The translations under genes were made by a program, and so were the position numbers. A stretch of 64,000 nt of DNA from Fibrobacter sp. UWH4 (lineage in GTDB: Bacteria > Fibrobacterota > Fibrobacteria > Fibrobacterales > Fibrobacteraceae): positions 1-64,000 of the forward strand of contig NZ_FRAY01000006.1 in NCBI RefSeq assembly GCF_900142475.1, written 5' to 3'. The notes under the pieces are model-generated. The model worked only from the letters and a program-made list of their open reading frames with translations, was not told where the DNA came from and made no database searches. This document shows positions 38,401-45,723 of the stretch, one piece after another (the stretch's first letter is position 1; each line of letters opens with the position of its first letter).

Positions 38401-38712
38401 AAGGGCAAACTCCTGTGGGGTTACGGTCCGGGTGAAACCACCAGCGACCGCGTCGGCTTTGTAGCGCCGAAGACAACCATTGCCAAGGCTCGCATGCAAG
38501 TAGGTAACAACAGGCTCTACGTGCTTACCAACACTGAAGGCACCAAGACTGTCAAAATCTTTGACATGCTCGGCAACCAGCTGATGGCCCGGGACTTCTA
38601 CGGAACCCGCGCCGAAGTGAGCCTCGCAAACCTTCCGCACCGCGGCGCCCTGATTGCAAGGGTCATGCAAAACGGCAAGGTCCTTGCAACCCAGAGCATC
38701 AGAATCAAGTAA
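35488..38712 (+). CDS. secreted GH9 cellulase with accessory domain and T9SS-like tail
   Basis: A 1074-residue exported endoglucanase. After the signal peptide (1-25) an Ig-like CelD_N domain (about 88-215, RVNQAGYLKSDKERQFYF) precedes the GH9 (alpha/alpha)6 barrel (about 220-770). Catalytic Asp272 and Asp275 lie in GGWYDAGDH; the HPFHRAA histidine and the acid Glu744 (ISEVTLN) follow. Residues about 785-955 form a Cys-containing beta-rich domain I do not recognise, possibly carbohydrate-binding. The last ~75 residues (VKIFDMLGNQL, LIARVMQNGK, SIRIK) are T9SS-like. GGAGG precedes the ATG. Parts of the gene (about 36940-37360 and 37760-38260) look more AT-rich and use different codons from their surroundings. 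Confidence 0.93.
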   Translation: MHLKNSTGVIASTLAALSATAAMAATTPYDLIRPTWPLSWDAKVFENFDTTVTKKTGMLPKEATPASFKAGAMMPDTLDQAYLDAINTKISPIRVNQAGYLKSDKERQFYFVGSKATEFEVVDADGKSLSTKITGTFTATETTTKSDWTIIAGTDVATNDPKRYKVEITGPEGNIFVGKIPQNVPTEKRLRIKVGDEISSTFIVSDDVYTMAKDASLKFFGIQRSGNSESWFHGPSHTKDGGGKVVVIENNKSVAAEGYTSKEGALQGGWYDAGDHLKESQTQAFAFAALAVMSATNPAKDVDHYAYNQGEFVKTDGVPDVLREAKHGADFFLKAYEFAKGVVDDMPVSVGNFGSDHGWWGRPEVQDYVTVTGRGGPTERDVRLGELGANISSEIAAGLAILSKDYAKYDRKFADSCLVVAEKMYDFAKALAQGKDKYDGDKPFVNNKQAAGWGSLAYMGNNEFTDDLALASVALLYATGKKDYADDALRNKELYDGQRELNCAGCFNGGWFMTNNYGGMLKSSKNTSWANAHSYALYALYKLILADKSKATSEYGLTEDERLAAIEDCLADMIDNISYLSSSGNSITLPAPETGKLLSNTVSYDPIWYTMLTDQAWIFNGYQAGNIFEVLAYADVAADIEKQGVTLPAMASTGLKASEMRQLGINQLNYLFGVNPWDISFVYGVGDKNDAHPFHRAANPEGKNWPGLAYKYNAPVGALVGWQDPATTSMNPDRLSWENFYISEVTLNAATLLTSALTLVSNGGSDYYEKKCDNCDTTEASPFSNEVYTTAYHYTINKMDFFNVQFVNETLDDLDSVVAYIYFDASEEDIDACGAIFDNDICQAYDIGGFNKVCDNDRELRNLLRSTPPVKVEDTYNKDKNTYTWAQAISVGTIGLGGRLRLDISISSGVKQNNVCETFRTPSKVKVTDGWSFTAHSESKDAPAYDGAPDWDKDQGDIQQPPRDPYNVIRSKGKLLWGYGPGETTSDRVGFVAPKTTIAKARMQVGNNRLYVLTNTEGTKTVKIFDMLGNQLMARDFYGTRAEVSLANLPHRGALIARVMQNGKVLATQSIRIK

Positions 38713-38730
38713 GTTCATTACATATCATGA

Positions 38731-38762
38731 AAAAGTCGGCCCACAAAGCCGGCTTTTTTTTG
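38731..38762 (+). terminator. terminator after the GH9 gene
   Basis: AGTCGGC (38734-38740) pairs with GCCGGCT (38748-38754), followed by a long T-run. Confidence 0.85.
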
Positions 38763-38796
38763 TTTTTTCGTGGTACTCTTTCGGGAATTTTTCATA

Positions 38797-38802
38797 TATA
38801 TT
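38797..38802 (+). promoter_or_regulatory. -10 element for a probably leaderless mRNA (eda)
   Basis: TATATT ends 6 nt before the ATG at 38809, which puts +1 at the start codon. Confidence 0.5.
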
Positions 38803-38808
38803 TAGGGC

Positions 38809-39438
38809 ATGAATCTGCTTGAATTTTTACAACCGATGCCGGTCGTGGGCATTCTCCGCGACATACCCCAGGGCGCCGAAGAATCTTGCGTCAAGACGGC
38901 TGCCGAATGCGGCCTCAAAGCGATTGAAGTCACCATGAACACCGCAAACGCCGAAGCAATCATCGCCGACCTCAAGGCCGCTGCAAAGCCTTACGGCATT
39001 ACCGTAGGTGCAGGCACTGTGCGCCACGGGAGCGACTTGGACAAGGCTATTGCCGCAGGTGCTGAATTTATCGTGACGCCCAATACGCGCAACGAAATCA
39101 TCCGCCTGTCTGCCACGGCGCGCATCCCGATTATTCCGGGCGCACTCACACCCACCGAAGTCCAGAAGGCATACGACCTCGGCGCCACCGCCGTAAAGAT
39201 TTTCCCGGTAAACTGCGTGGGCGGCCCCGAATACATCAAGGCGCTGCGCGGGCCGTTCCGCGACATTCCACTGATGGCATGCGGCGGCGTGAACCCGGAG
39301 AACGCCGCAAGCTACTTGAAGGCCGGCGCAAACCTGCTTTCGTTCGGCGCAAGCATTTACGACCCGAAGCTGATGGCCGCGGGCGACTGGGCAACCATTG
39401 CCGAACGCCTGAAAAAGCTCCTCGCTTCCATCAAGTAG
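38809..39438 (+). CDS. eda: 2-dehydro-3-deoxy-phosphogluconate (KDPG/KHG) aldolase
   Basis: A 209-residue class I aldolase splitting KDPG to pyruvate and glyceraldehyde-3-P. The conserved Glu40 (AIEVTM), the proton-relay GALTPTE segment, and Schiff-base Lys130 (AVKIFPVN) are all present, as is the phosphate-binding GGV and SFGAS of the trimeric family. It could serve an Entner-Doudoroff branch or breakdown of uronic acids from pectin; no edd or kdgK is in the window. Monocistronic and probably leaderless. Confidence 0.93.
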   Translation: MNLLEFLQPMPVVGILRDIPQGAEESCVKTAAECGLKAIEVTMNTANAEAIIADLKAAAKPYGITVGAGTVRHGSDLDKAIAAGAEFIVTPNTRNEIIRLSATARIPIIPGALTPTEVQKAYDLGATAVKIFPVNCVGGPEYIKALRGPFRDIPLMACGGVNPENAASYLKAGANLLSFGASIYDPKLMAAGDWATIAERLKKLLASIK

Positions 39439-39445
39439 GATTTTT

Positions 39446-39488
39446 TAGTTCCTGGATCCCGTTCGCCACTTCGTGGCTCCAGGATGAC
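39446..39488. repeat. 43-bp hairpin repeat, copy 1
   Basis: Nearly identical to 39681-39723 (one difference, TTC/CTC). The arms CCTGGA...TCCAGG and GCCAC/GTGGC form a stem, and the element ends in GGATGAC, a tail shared with other palindromes in the window. Confidence 0.9.
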
Positions 39489-39886
39489 AAGCTTCTACTC
39501 CATTCCTGGATGACGTGAGGGGGGGACGGAGACCTTTTGCTGCAGGGATGGCCTCCTGAATGACGTATACAACAGAGTCTTCCTCGACCAACGGGAGGGG
39601 ATCCATAGACACGCCCATCTGAAACGCATTGCGGTTCCTGGACGACTTATGAAAAAATCCTACCGAACGGCAGGATTTTCTAGTTCCTGGATCCCGTTCG
39701 CCACCTCGTGGCTCCAGGATGACTTCTACTAGAGATCCTGCTCCTTCGAACCTAACTCAACTAAGAAACTAAAGTTTCAAGTTTCGTATATCGACTGCGA
39801 GCCTTACGGCTCTCCTCCACATAGAGGATAACTCAACTAAGGCAACAAGTTGCCAAGTTTCGTATAGCTCAGGATGACACTCTGGG
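39489..39886. repeat. gene-free spacer made of hairpin repeats
   Basis: No gene is evident. The spacer holds the second 43-bp hairpin repeat (39681-39723) and two 37-bp elements (39753-39789 and 39829-39865) that share TAACTCAACTAAG flanks and CAAGTTTCGTAT tails. Their central stems differ in sequence (GAAACT/AGTTTC versus GGCAAC/GTTGCC) but both pair. A further hairpin, GAGCC-ttac-GGCTC, lies between them at 39799-39812. Confidence 0.8.
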
Positions 39887-40747
39887 TTACTTTTCCATTT
39901 CCTGTTTCATCTTGTACATGGAAACGTCGGCGCTGTGCAGCATGTCGTCCATTTCCTTGTAGTCTTCGGCGGAATAGGCGATGCCGTACGCGAAGGATGC
40001 TCGTTTGTCCACAATCGTAATTTCGGACACGGCCTTCTGCATGCGTTCGGCGCAGACCATGGCCCCCTTCTTGTCGGTTTCAGGACAAATGACCAGGAAC
40101 TCGTCACCTCCCATTCTAAAGAGCTGGTCGGTTTCACGCAGGATTCCCTTGATTGCCGAGGAGACCGAACGCAGGAGCAGGTCACCCGCCTGGTGGCCAT
40201 ACAGGTCGTTCGTCGCCTTGAGTCCGTTCAAGTCAAAATAGATGATGGCGAACTGCGAGCCGTAACGCTTGGAACGCGAGAACCATTCACGCAACGAGTA
40301 CATTCCGTGACGACGGTTGAAGCATCCCGTCATGTCGTCCGTCAGGGAAATGTCGCGCAAGTTCCTAAGCGAGCGGGAAAGACGAATATGCACGTTCACG
40401 CGAGCAAGCAGGATTTCGGAAATGGCACTCTTGCTTACAAAGTCCGATGCGCCCGCCTGGAACCCCTTGGTCACGCTGTCGCTATCTTCGCGGCTCGTGA
40501 GGAAAATAATCGGGAGATCATCCAGCGGATGGCGCTGGCGAATACGGAGGCAGACATCGAAGCCGTTCATGTTCGGCATATTGATATCCAGAAGAACGAG
40601 GTCCACGGTATTGTCTTTCAGGAACTCGAGAGCGTCCTTGCCCGAATTGCAACTGGTAACGTCGTAGCCCACCTCGGTCAAGAGGTGTTTCGTCTTCTCA
40701 ATGACTTCCGCGTTGTCATCGACTATCAGGATTTTTTCTTCGACCAT
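39887..40747 (-). CDS. response regulator diguanylate cyclase (REC-GGDEF)
   Basis: A 286-residue cytoplasmic two-component output protein. The receiver domain (about 1-120) has the acidic pair IVDDN, the phospho-acceptor Asp in LLDINMP and the LTSRED and SKS segments. The GGDEF domain (about 130-286) has DLNGLKATND, GHQAGD and a canonical RMGGDEF. An RETD inhibitory site lies exactly five residues before GGDEF, so product inhibition by cyclic di-GMP is expected. GGGGGA precedes the ATG. No sensor kinase is adjacent, so it is an orphan. It resembles half of PleD. Confidence 0.94.
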   Translation of the reverse strand: MVEEKILIVDDNAEVIEKTKHLLTEVGYDVTSCNSGKDALEFLKDNTVDLVLLDINMPNMNGFDVCLRIRQRHPLDDLPIIFLTSREDSDSVTKGFQAGASDFVSKSAISEILLARVNVHIRLSRSLRNLRDISLTDDMTGCFNRRHGMYSLREWFSRSKRYGSQFAIIYFDLNGLKATNDLYGHQAGDLLLRSVSSAIKGILRETDQLFRMGGDEFLVICPETDKKGAMVCAERMQKAVSEITIVDKRASFAYGIAYSAEDYKEMDDMLHSADVSMYKMKQEMEK

Positions 40748-40777
40748 AAGTTTCCCCCAGGTGAATGGGTTACAATA

Positions 40778-41599
40778 CTAAAATAACAAAAATTCCAGCG
40801 GGGGCACCTCGCGAATCAGCCCAAGTCGTGCCGCATGTTCAAAAAATAAGGTTAGCGAACGCTTGCGGGCTTCGGTAAAGCGGTAATCCAGCGCCGAATA
40901 ATAATTCTCGACCACCGAACGGGAAAGTTTCACCGGGTAGCGCCCAAGCCACCGGTCCAAGGCCCGCGACGGATTCGTACGGAAGCTTTCGATACTTTCG
41001 CGCGTCGCCTGCAAGTACATTTGAAGCGTCCGCCGCAATTCCGGCTGCAAGGCCGACTTCGAAATAATCCACGCTCCAAAGACAAACGGCACGCCCTGCC
41101 AGTCCTGCCAAAGTGAACCCAGGTCATAGTCGAACGCAAACCGATGCCGTTCATTTTCTTCGAGGGCCTGGTCGCCAATCAAGAGGCAGGCGTCGTCGGA
41201 AGGCTCGTAGGCCCCAACACCGTATACAGGCTCAATCCCGAACCGTTCCCGCATCAGGATTTTCAACAAATTCACTGATGTCATGCTCTGTCCCGTCAAG
41301 CGGACCTTCCGTCCATTCAAATCCTCGATCGGGTATTTTGCATACAACTTAACCGAACGGACTTCAAACGAGCAGGAAGTGCATATATCGGGAGCAAGAA
41401 CGAAGGCGCCCGGTTTTTGCGCAAAGGTAATCGAAGAAGCCGGAGACAGATGGATCGAGCCGTCCTTGAGGCCCGCACAGTGTGCACTCGGAGGGCCGTC
41501 CACAAATTCCACGTCGCCAAGTTCGGACTCTCGACCAAGGAAGTCATGAAAAAACGGCGCACAGACCAAAAAAGGGATTCGTCCAACTCGTAAAGCCAT
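40778..41599 (-). CDS. mqnA: chorismate dehydratase (futalosine menaquinone pathway)
   Basis: A 273-residue periplasmic-binding-protein-like enzyme that dehydrates chorismate to 3-[(1-carboxyvinyl)oxy]benzoate, the first step of futalosine-dependent menaquinone synthesis. Family features include VGRIPFLVCAPFF at the N-terminus, FEVRSVKLY, the QSMTSVNLLKIL segment, ACLLIGDQAL, and the DLGSLWQDWQGVPFVFGAW motif. No signal peptide, so it is cytoplasmic. Menaquinone would serve the fumarate reductase of a succinate former. No other mqn gene is adjacent. It starts 30 nt upstream of the REC-GGDEF gene on the same strand and may share its transcript. Confidence 0.88.
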   Translation of the reverse strand: MALRVGRIPFLVCAPFFHDFLGRESELGDVEFVDGPPSAHCAGLKDGSIHLSPASSITFAQKPGAFVLAPDICTSCSFEVRSVKLYAKYPIEDLNGRKVRLTGQSMTSVNLLKILMRERFGIEPVYGVGAYEPSDDACLLIGDQALEENERHRFAFDYDLGSLWQDWQGVPFVFGAWIISKSALQPELRRTLQMYLQATRESIESFRTNPSRALDRWLGRYPVKLSRSVVENYYSALDYRFTEARKRSLTLFFEHAARLGLIREVPPLEFLLF

Positions 41600-41684
41600 A
41601 TAAAAAAGTTAATTTTTCGCCACGACCTGCAACAGGGTCAAAAATCAAATAACAGAAGAATAACCGAAAAATGGCTAAGGTATA

Positions 41685-41975
41685 ATGGCTGTATTTCATG
41701 TGAAGAAGACCTCGCTCGGCGACGACCAGACTTCCCTGGTGTTCAAGGGCAAGATTGTTGAAGGGCCCATCAGCAAGGGCATGACCGTAGAAATCCCCGT
41801 CACTCAAGAGGCGGTGGTCAAGATGAAGATTTTCGATGTCGTCCTGTTCGAAAAGCAGAAGGACGAATCCAAGAAGGTTGGACTGGTAGTCGATTTCAAG
41901 GACCTGCCCGATGACATGGAAGTCATCATGAGCCTGAACATCGCCGAAGAAGACCTAACGATCGTAAACGAATAA
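41685..41975 (+). CDS. small protein with EF-Tu domain 2-like beta-barrel, function unknown
   Basis: A 96-residue protein with no signal peptide or cysteine. The pattern VFKGKIVEGPISKGMTVEIPV and KIFDVVLFEKQKDESKKVGLVVDF is reminiscent of the translation-factor domain 2 barrel (x-G-x-V-x-x-G-x-I-x-x-G), but there is no GTPase. It lies 37 nt upstream of the GH5 gene on the same strand and is probably co-transcribed with it. AAGG sits 4-5 nt before the ATG. I cannot assign a role. Confidence 0.65.
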   Translation: MAVFHVKKTSLGDDQTSLVFKGKIVEGPISKGMTVEIPVTQEAVVKMKIFDVVLFEKQKDESKKVGLVVDFKDLPDDMEVIMSLNIAEEDLTIVNE

Positions 41976-42012
41976 GGCAATTCCGCCTTTTCGCAAAATA
42001 ACGGATGATACA

Positions 42013-43092
42013 ATGATTAAAGAAAGACTGCGGGGAGTGAATTTGGGCGGATGGTTCAGTCAGGTGGACTGCATCCAGGAAAAAGATCCCGTCGGTTTTC
42101 CCGGGATCATTGAACACATCAAGACATTCCTCGGCGACGCAGATTTCAAGCGCATCCGCGGTGCGGGGTTCAACCACGTGCGCCTGCCGGTGGACTACTT
42201 TAACCTGTTCGACGAAGGCTCCCTCAAACCCAAGGACGAAGTATTTGCGCTGCTGGACAAGGCCATCAAGGAAATCCAGGCAAACGACCTCGACGTGATT
42301 CTCGACCTGCACAAGTGCCCGGGGCACGACTTCCATCTGGGTTGCTCGCAGGAACAGCCCTTCTTTGTAAGCGCCGACGCCCGCAAGGACACCGCCAAGG
42401 TCTGGTCGTTTATGGCCGAGCGTTACAGCGGCGAGTCGCGCGTGATGATGGAACTCCTGAACGAGCCCGCCGCCGCCGATTCCCTGGTTTGGGACAAAGT
42501 AAAAGACGAAATTTTCTGGGCAATCCGCAAGCACGCCCCGAAGAACACCATCGTGGTAGGGAGCAACAAGTGGAACAGCGCCCGCGAGTTCAAGTACCTG
42601 ACTCCCATGGACGACGACAACGCCATCTACAGTTTCCACACCTACACCCCGGTGACCTTCACGCACCAGCATGCGGCATGGATTGGCGACCCGTTCTTCC
42701 ACATTGACCGCCCGTGGCCCGGCGACTATGCCGCACCTGCTCCCGACGAAAGCGGAAAGACCCGCCTCGACGTGGAATACGGCAAGTGGGACAAGGCCCG
42801 TCTGCAAGAAAGTATCCAGAACGCTCTCGACTTCCGCGCGAAGTACGACCTGCCCGTCGCCTGCAACGAATTCGGGGTGTACGTGCAAGTCGCACGCCAG
42901 TACCAGCTGGCATGGATGCGCGACTTCATGGAAATCCTGCGCGATGCAGACGTAGGCTACAGCTACTGGAACTACAAGAACCTGGACTTCGGCATCGTGT
43001 CGAAGGGAGAATCGCTGCACCAGAACCTGAAGCAGTACGACAATCCCGAAAGACTCGACAGCGAACTCATGGAACTGCTCGCCAAGGGGTAA
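42013..43092 (+). CDS. cytoplasmic GH5 family glycosidase
   Basis: A 359-residue TIM-barrel retaining glycosidase of family 5. Acid/base is Glu151 in ELLNEPAA and nucleophile Glu286 in CNEFGVY; LRGVNLGGWF, HVRLPVDYFN and ILDLHKCPGHDFH are the typical strand ends. It has no signal peptide and no C-terminal sorting tail, unlike the other glycosidases here, so it should act inside the cell, for example on imported cello- or mannooligosaccharides or glucosides. GGATG precedes the ATG by a few bases. It ends in a palindromic repeat and a shared terminator with the dksA-like gene. Confidence 0.92.
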   Translation: MIKERLRGVNLGGWFSQVDCIQEKDPVGFPGIIEHIKTFLGDADFKRIRGAGFNHVRLPVDYFNLFDEGSLKPKDEVFALLDKAIKEIQANDLDVILDLHKCPGHDFHLGCSQEQPFFVSADARKDTAKVWSFMAERYSGESRVMMELLNEPAAADSLVWDKVKDEIFWAIRKHAPKNTIVVGSNKWNSAREFKYLTPMDDDNAIYSFHTYTPVTFTHQHAAWIGDPFFHIDRPWPGDYAAPAPDESGKTRLDVEYGKWDKARLQESIQNALDFRAKYDLPVACNEFGVYVQVARQYQLAWMRDFMEILRDADVGYSYWNYKNLDFGIVSKGESLHQNLKQYDNPERLDSELMELLAKG

Positions 43093-43094
43093 GC

Positions 43095-43201
43095 CCGAAT
43101 TCAGAATTCTGAATTCGGAGTTCAGAGTTATTAAAAAAGCACCCAAACATTGTTTGGGTGCAATTCTTTTTTTCCGAATTCTGAATTCCGAAATCCGAAT
43201 T
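43095..43201. repeat. pair of inverted AATTC repeats flanking a terminator between convergent genes
   Basis: Left: a perfect 24-nt palindrome (43095-43118) beginning 3 nt after the GH5 stop. Right: CCGAATTCTGAATTCCGAAA and following bases (43174-43201), whose last bases form the TAA stop codon of the dksA-like gene. The terminator hairpin sits between them. Confidence 0.85.
43133..43171. terminator. bidirectional terminator between the GH5 and dksA-like genes
   Basis: GCACCCAAAC (43139-43148) pairs with GTTTGGGTGC (43152-43161), with an A-run before and a T-run after. Confidence 0.88.
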
Positions 43202-43685
43202 ACTTTCCGGCGGCTTTCTTCTGCATTTCGCGGCGCTGGGCTTCGGCGAGCATGCGGGCCATTTCGAGGCGGCTGTCTTCCTTTTCCTTGCGCTTGGTTT
43301 CTTCCTTGCAGTTCACACACTTGGTTGCAGTCGGAACCGCAATCAGGCGGGCCTTCGGAATGAGTTCGCCGCACACCTTGCAGATACCGAAGGTACCCTT
43401 CTTGATGCGCTTGAGCGCTTCTTCGAGGTACACCAGGTACTTGCCTTCGCGGGCAGCCAGGGAGAAGTTCGTTTCCAGGGCGTTATAGTCGGTTGCGAGG
43501 TCGGCACTGTTGGATTCGCCACCTTCGCCTGCCTGCGCCTGGTTCTTGAAAGTTTCCGTCTTGTCAAAATCAGTCTGCGCCGTTACGATCTGGCGGCGTT
43601 TTTCAATCAACATATCTTCAAAGAACTTCAAATCCTCATCACTCATCTTGACGGGTTTCTTTTCAGCAGATTTCTTCTCAGCCAT
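43200..43685 (-). CDS. DksA/TraR-type zinc-finger protein
   Basis: A 161-residue probable RNA-polymerase secondary-channel regulator. The C4 zinc finger is Cys102, Cys105, Cys123 and Cys126 (CKVCGEL...KCVNC), after a coiled-coil (about 15-95) whose tip contains NSADLATD. In DksA such tip acids help modulate promoter open complexes with ppGpp; whether this protein does so is unknown, since many short family members differ. AAGGAG precedes the ATG at 43685. It lies at the end of the lpt-rpoN-hprK run, 82 nt after mlaD, probably as a separate unit. Confidence 0.85.
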   Translation of the reverse strand: MAEKKSAEKKPVKMSDEDLKFFEDMLIEKRRQIVTAQTDFDKTETFKNQAQAGEGGESNSADLATDYNALETNFSLAAREGKYLVYLEEALKRIKKGTFGICKVCGELIPKARLIAVPTATKCVNCKEETKRKEKEDSRLEMARMLAEAQRREMQKKAAGK

Positions 43686-43767
43686 GGTTTTCTCCTTGGT
43701 TGCAATTACGCATTTGTTCCGATAGAATGATAAATAACTTATTTTTTCAAAAAAGGGTAAACTTTTT

Positions 43768-44685
43768 TTAGAAAATATCGATATTAATGTCTAGACCGTT
43801 CTTTTTGACATCGTTCAGCAGGGAATCGACGTCCTGGAGCAGCTTGTCGAGCTCCCTATTGATAGGCGAATCCTTCTGAAGCAGGAGTCCGGCGGAATTA
43901 TCCCCTTTGGCAAGCTTTGCCATAATTTTCTCGGACTGGGACTTCAGAACATCTACCCTCGACAACAGTTCCCGCGTACGGTCCATCAAATTATCGACCT
44001 CAGCAAGCTTGCTCCCTGCACGGGACGACACCCCGTCCAGCGCCGCCTGCGCACTTTCCAGGGAACGGTCGCATTTGTCAAGCAAGGACTGCACCTCGCT
44101 CTTCCATTCGCGGACATTCCCCTTGGTCAGCTTCACAAGTCGATCCGCCTTGTTAGAAACGCGATCAATCTTCTTGCCCGCAGCCCCTTCGGAAATGGAA
44201 TCCATAAGAGCGACCAGAGTATCCCGGATTTCACCGGCACCATCCATAATCGCCGTAAGTTTCTTTCCCACGCCCGTCATGCCCTCGTCAAACACACCGA
44301 ACAACGTATCGCCGTCCGAAACGAGCCGCGGGCTGTCTCCCGAAAGCACATTCATTTCACGTTCACCCATCAGTCCCGAATTGATCAGCCTGAATTCCGA
44401 ATTGACGGGAATCTTCGATGTTGTGAGAACTTCCGCAGTCACGTAGACGGCATCGTCCGTCAGCTCCACCTTGGTAATCTGGCCACACTTGATCCCGCGA
44501 ATGCTGACCGCATTGCCCGGGGAAAGGGTGCCAACCTTCTGGAAGGAGACGACAAAGACATACCTGTCATGGTAAGGGCTTGCAGGGTGGAAAAAGAACC
44601 ATGCCCCGCAACAGAGCACGACAATGACAACAAATACGACAAACGGCAACAGGTTCTCTTTGATGAGCCTTGTGAATCTATTCAT
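43768..44685 (-). CDS. MlaD-like MCE domain protein
   Basis: A 305-residue inner-membrane-anchored periplasmic protein (membrane helix about 13-33). The MCE domain (about 39-115; VSFQKVGTLSPGNAVSIRGIKCGQITKVEL) is followed by a long coiled-coil tail (about 150-305). MCE proteins form hexameric rings or tunnels that move phospholipids between membranes. The MlaE permease and MlaF ATPase are not beside it. The ATG overlaps the last 8 nt of hprK, so the two are translated together. Confidence 0.88.
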   Translation of the reverse strand: MNRFTRLIKENLLPFVVFVVIVVLCCGAWFFFHPASPYHDRYVFVVSFQKVGTLSPGNAVSIRGIKCGQITKVELTDDAVYVTAEVLTTSKIPVNSEFRLINSGLMGEREMNVLSGDSPRLVSDGDTLFGVFDEGMTGVGKKLTAIMDGAGEIRDTLVALMDSISEGAAGKKIDRVSNKADRLVKLTKGNVREWKSEVQSLLDKCDRSLESAQAALDGVSSRAGSKLAEVDNLMDRTRELLSRVDVLKSQSEKIMAKLAKGDNSAGLLLQKDSPINRELDKLLQDVDSLLNDVKKNGLDINIDIF

Positions 44686-45709
44686 AGTAGGACCAATTCT
44701 GATTGTCGAAATCTAACAAATCATCGACATACTCGCCCTTGGCCTTGGCCTTAATCTTTTGCATTAGGGCCTCATTGAAGTCCTGCGCCACGTTCTGGCC
44801 GCTATATTTCATCAAGGTATTCATGGCAATCACCTCGGAAATCACCGTCAGGTTCTTACCGGGCGCCACAGGAATCACCACCTTCGGGATTTTCACCCCC
44901 ATGATTTCTTCTTCCTGCTCGTTGAGGCCCGTACGGTCGTAACCACCGTCGCGCTGCCACTGTTGCAGCTCCACGATAGTTTCGATCTTTTTCACCTTGC
45001 GGATCGCGTGGATGCCGAACATGGAGCGGATATCGAGGATTCCTACGCCGCGGATTTCCATGTGGTGCTTGATCAGGGGATCGGGTCGTCCGATAATGGC
45101 GCGTCCCACGTTACTGATGTGAACCACGTCGTCGGCCACCATGCGATGCCCGCTTTCCACGAGGTCCAGCACGCATTCGGACTTACCCACGTTGCTGTCG
45201 CCGATATAGAGCATGCCCACGCCGTAGACATCAACAAGGCTGCCGTGAATCACAGCATGCGGAGCAAAGAATTCCTCCAGGATTCGCTGGGCAATCTTGT
45301 TGAACTCGTAAGTGTGGAGCGTCGTCGAAAACAGCGGGATATTCAGACGGTCGCACATCGCCCGCAGTTCCGGGTGCGGCATCTGCGAATGGGTCACCAC
45401 CCACATGGGCGCCCTGTATACAGACAAATTCTCGAAGACCCTGGCGCGAGCCTCGGCGCCGATCGATTCAAGGTAATTCCATTCGGTATGCCCCACCACC
45501 TGAATCTGCTGGGAACTGTAAACCTTGGTGAACCCCGCCATCGCAAGGCCCGGCCTATGAATGCCGCTTTCGGCAATAGGCACTTCCAGGCTCGATTCGT
45601 CGGAATGGCAGGCCATCTGGAGGTCCCTGCCATAATGCAAAAAAAAGTCCCGCACCAGGAGACGTTCCCGGTGCAGGATCTTGATGTCTTTTAACCTAGA
45701 CTCAGCCAC
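44678..45709 (-). CDS. hprK: HPr kinase/phosphorylase
   Basis: A 343-residue bifunctional enzyme that phosphorylates and dephosphorylates Ser46 of HPr or an HPr-like protein. The N-terminal domain spans about 1-130; the kinase domain has HGSLVDVYG (His155), a P-loop GDSNVGKSE (170-178; canonical is GDSGVGKSE) and the EIRGVGILDI signature. The start appears to be GTG at 45709. It lies 14 nt after hpf. In many Gram-negatives HprK regulates a partial PTS tied to carbon or envelope control; here it takes the position that ptsN has in the enterobacterial rpoN cluster. Confidence 0.93.
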   Translation of the reverse strand: MAESRLKDIKILHRERLLVRDFFLHYGRDLQMACHSDESSLEVPIAESGIHRPGLAMAGFTKVYSSQQIQVVGHTEWNYLESIGAEARARVFENLSVYRAPMWVVTHSQMPHPELRAMCDRLNIPLFSTTLHTYEFNKIAQRILEEFFAPHAVIHGSLVDVYGVGMLYIGDSNVGKSECVLDLVESGHRMVADDVVHISNVGRAIIGRPDPLIKHHMEIRGVGILDIRSMFGIHAIRKVKKIETIVELQQWQRDGGYDRTGLNEQEEEIMGVKIPKVVIPVAPGKNLTVISEVIAMNTLMKYSGQNVAQDFNEALMQKIKAKAKGEYVDDLLDFDNQNWSYYE

Positions 45710-45723
45710 GATGCATTTACCGG

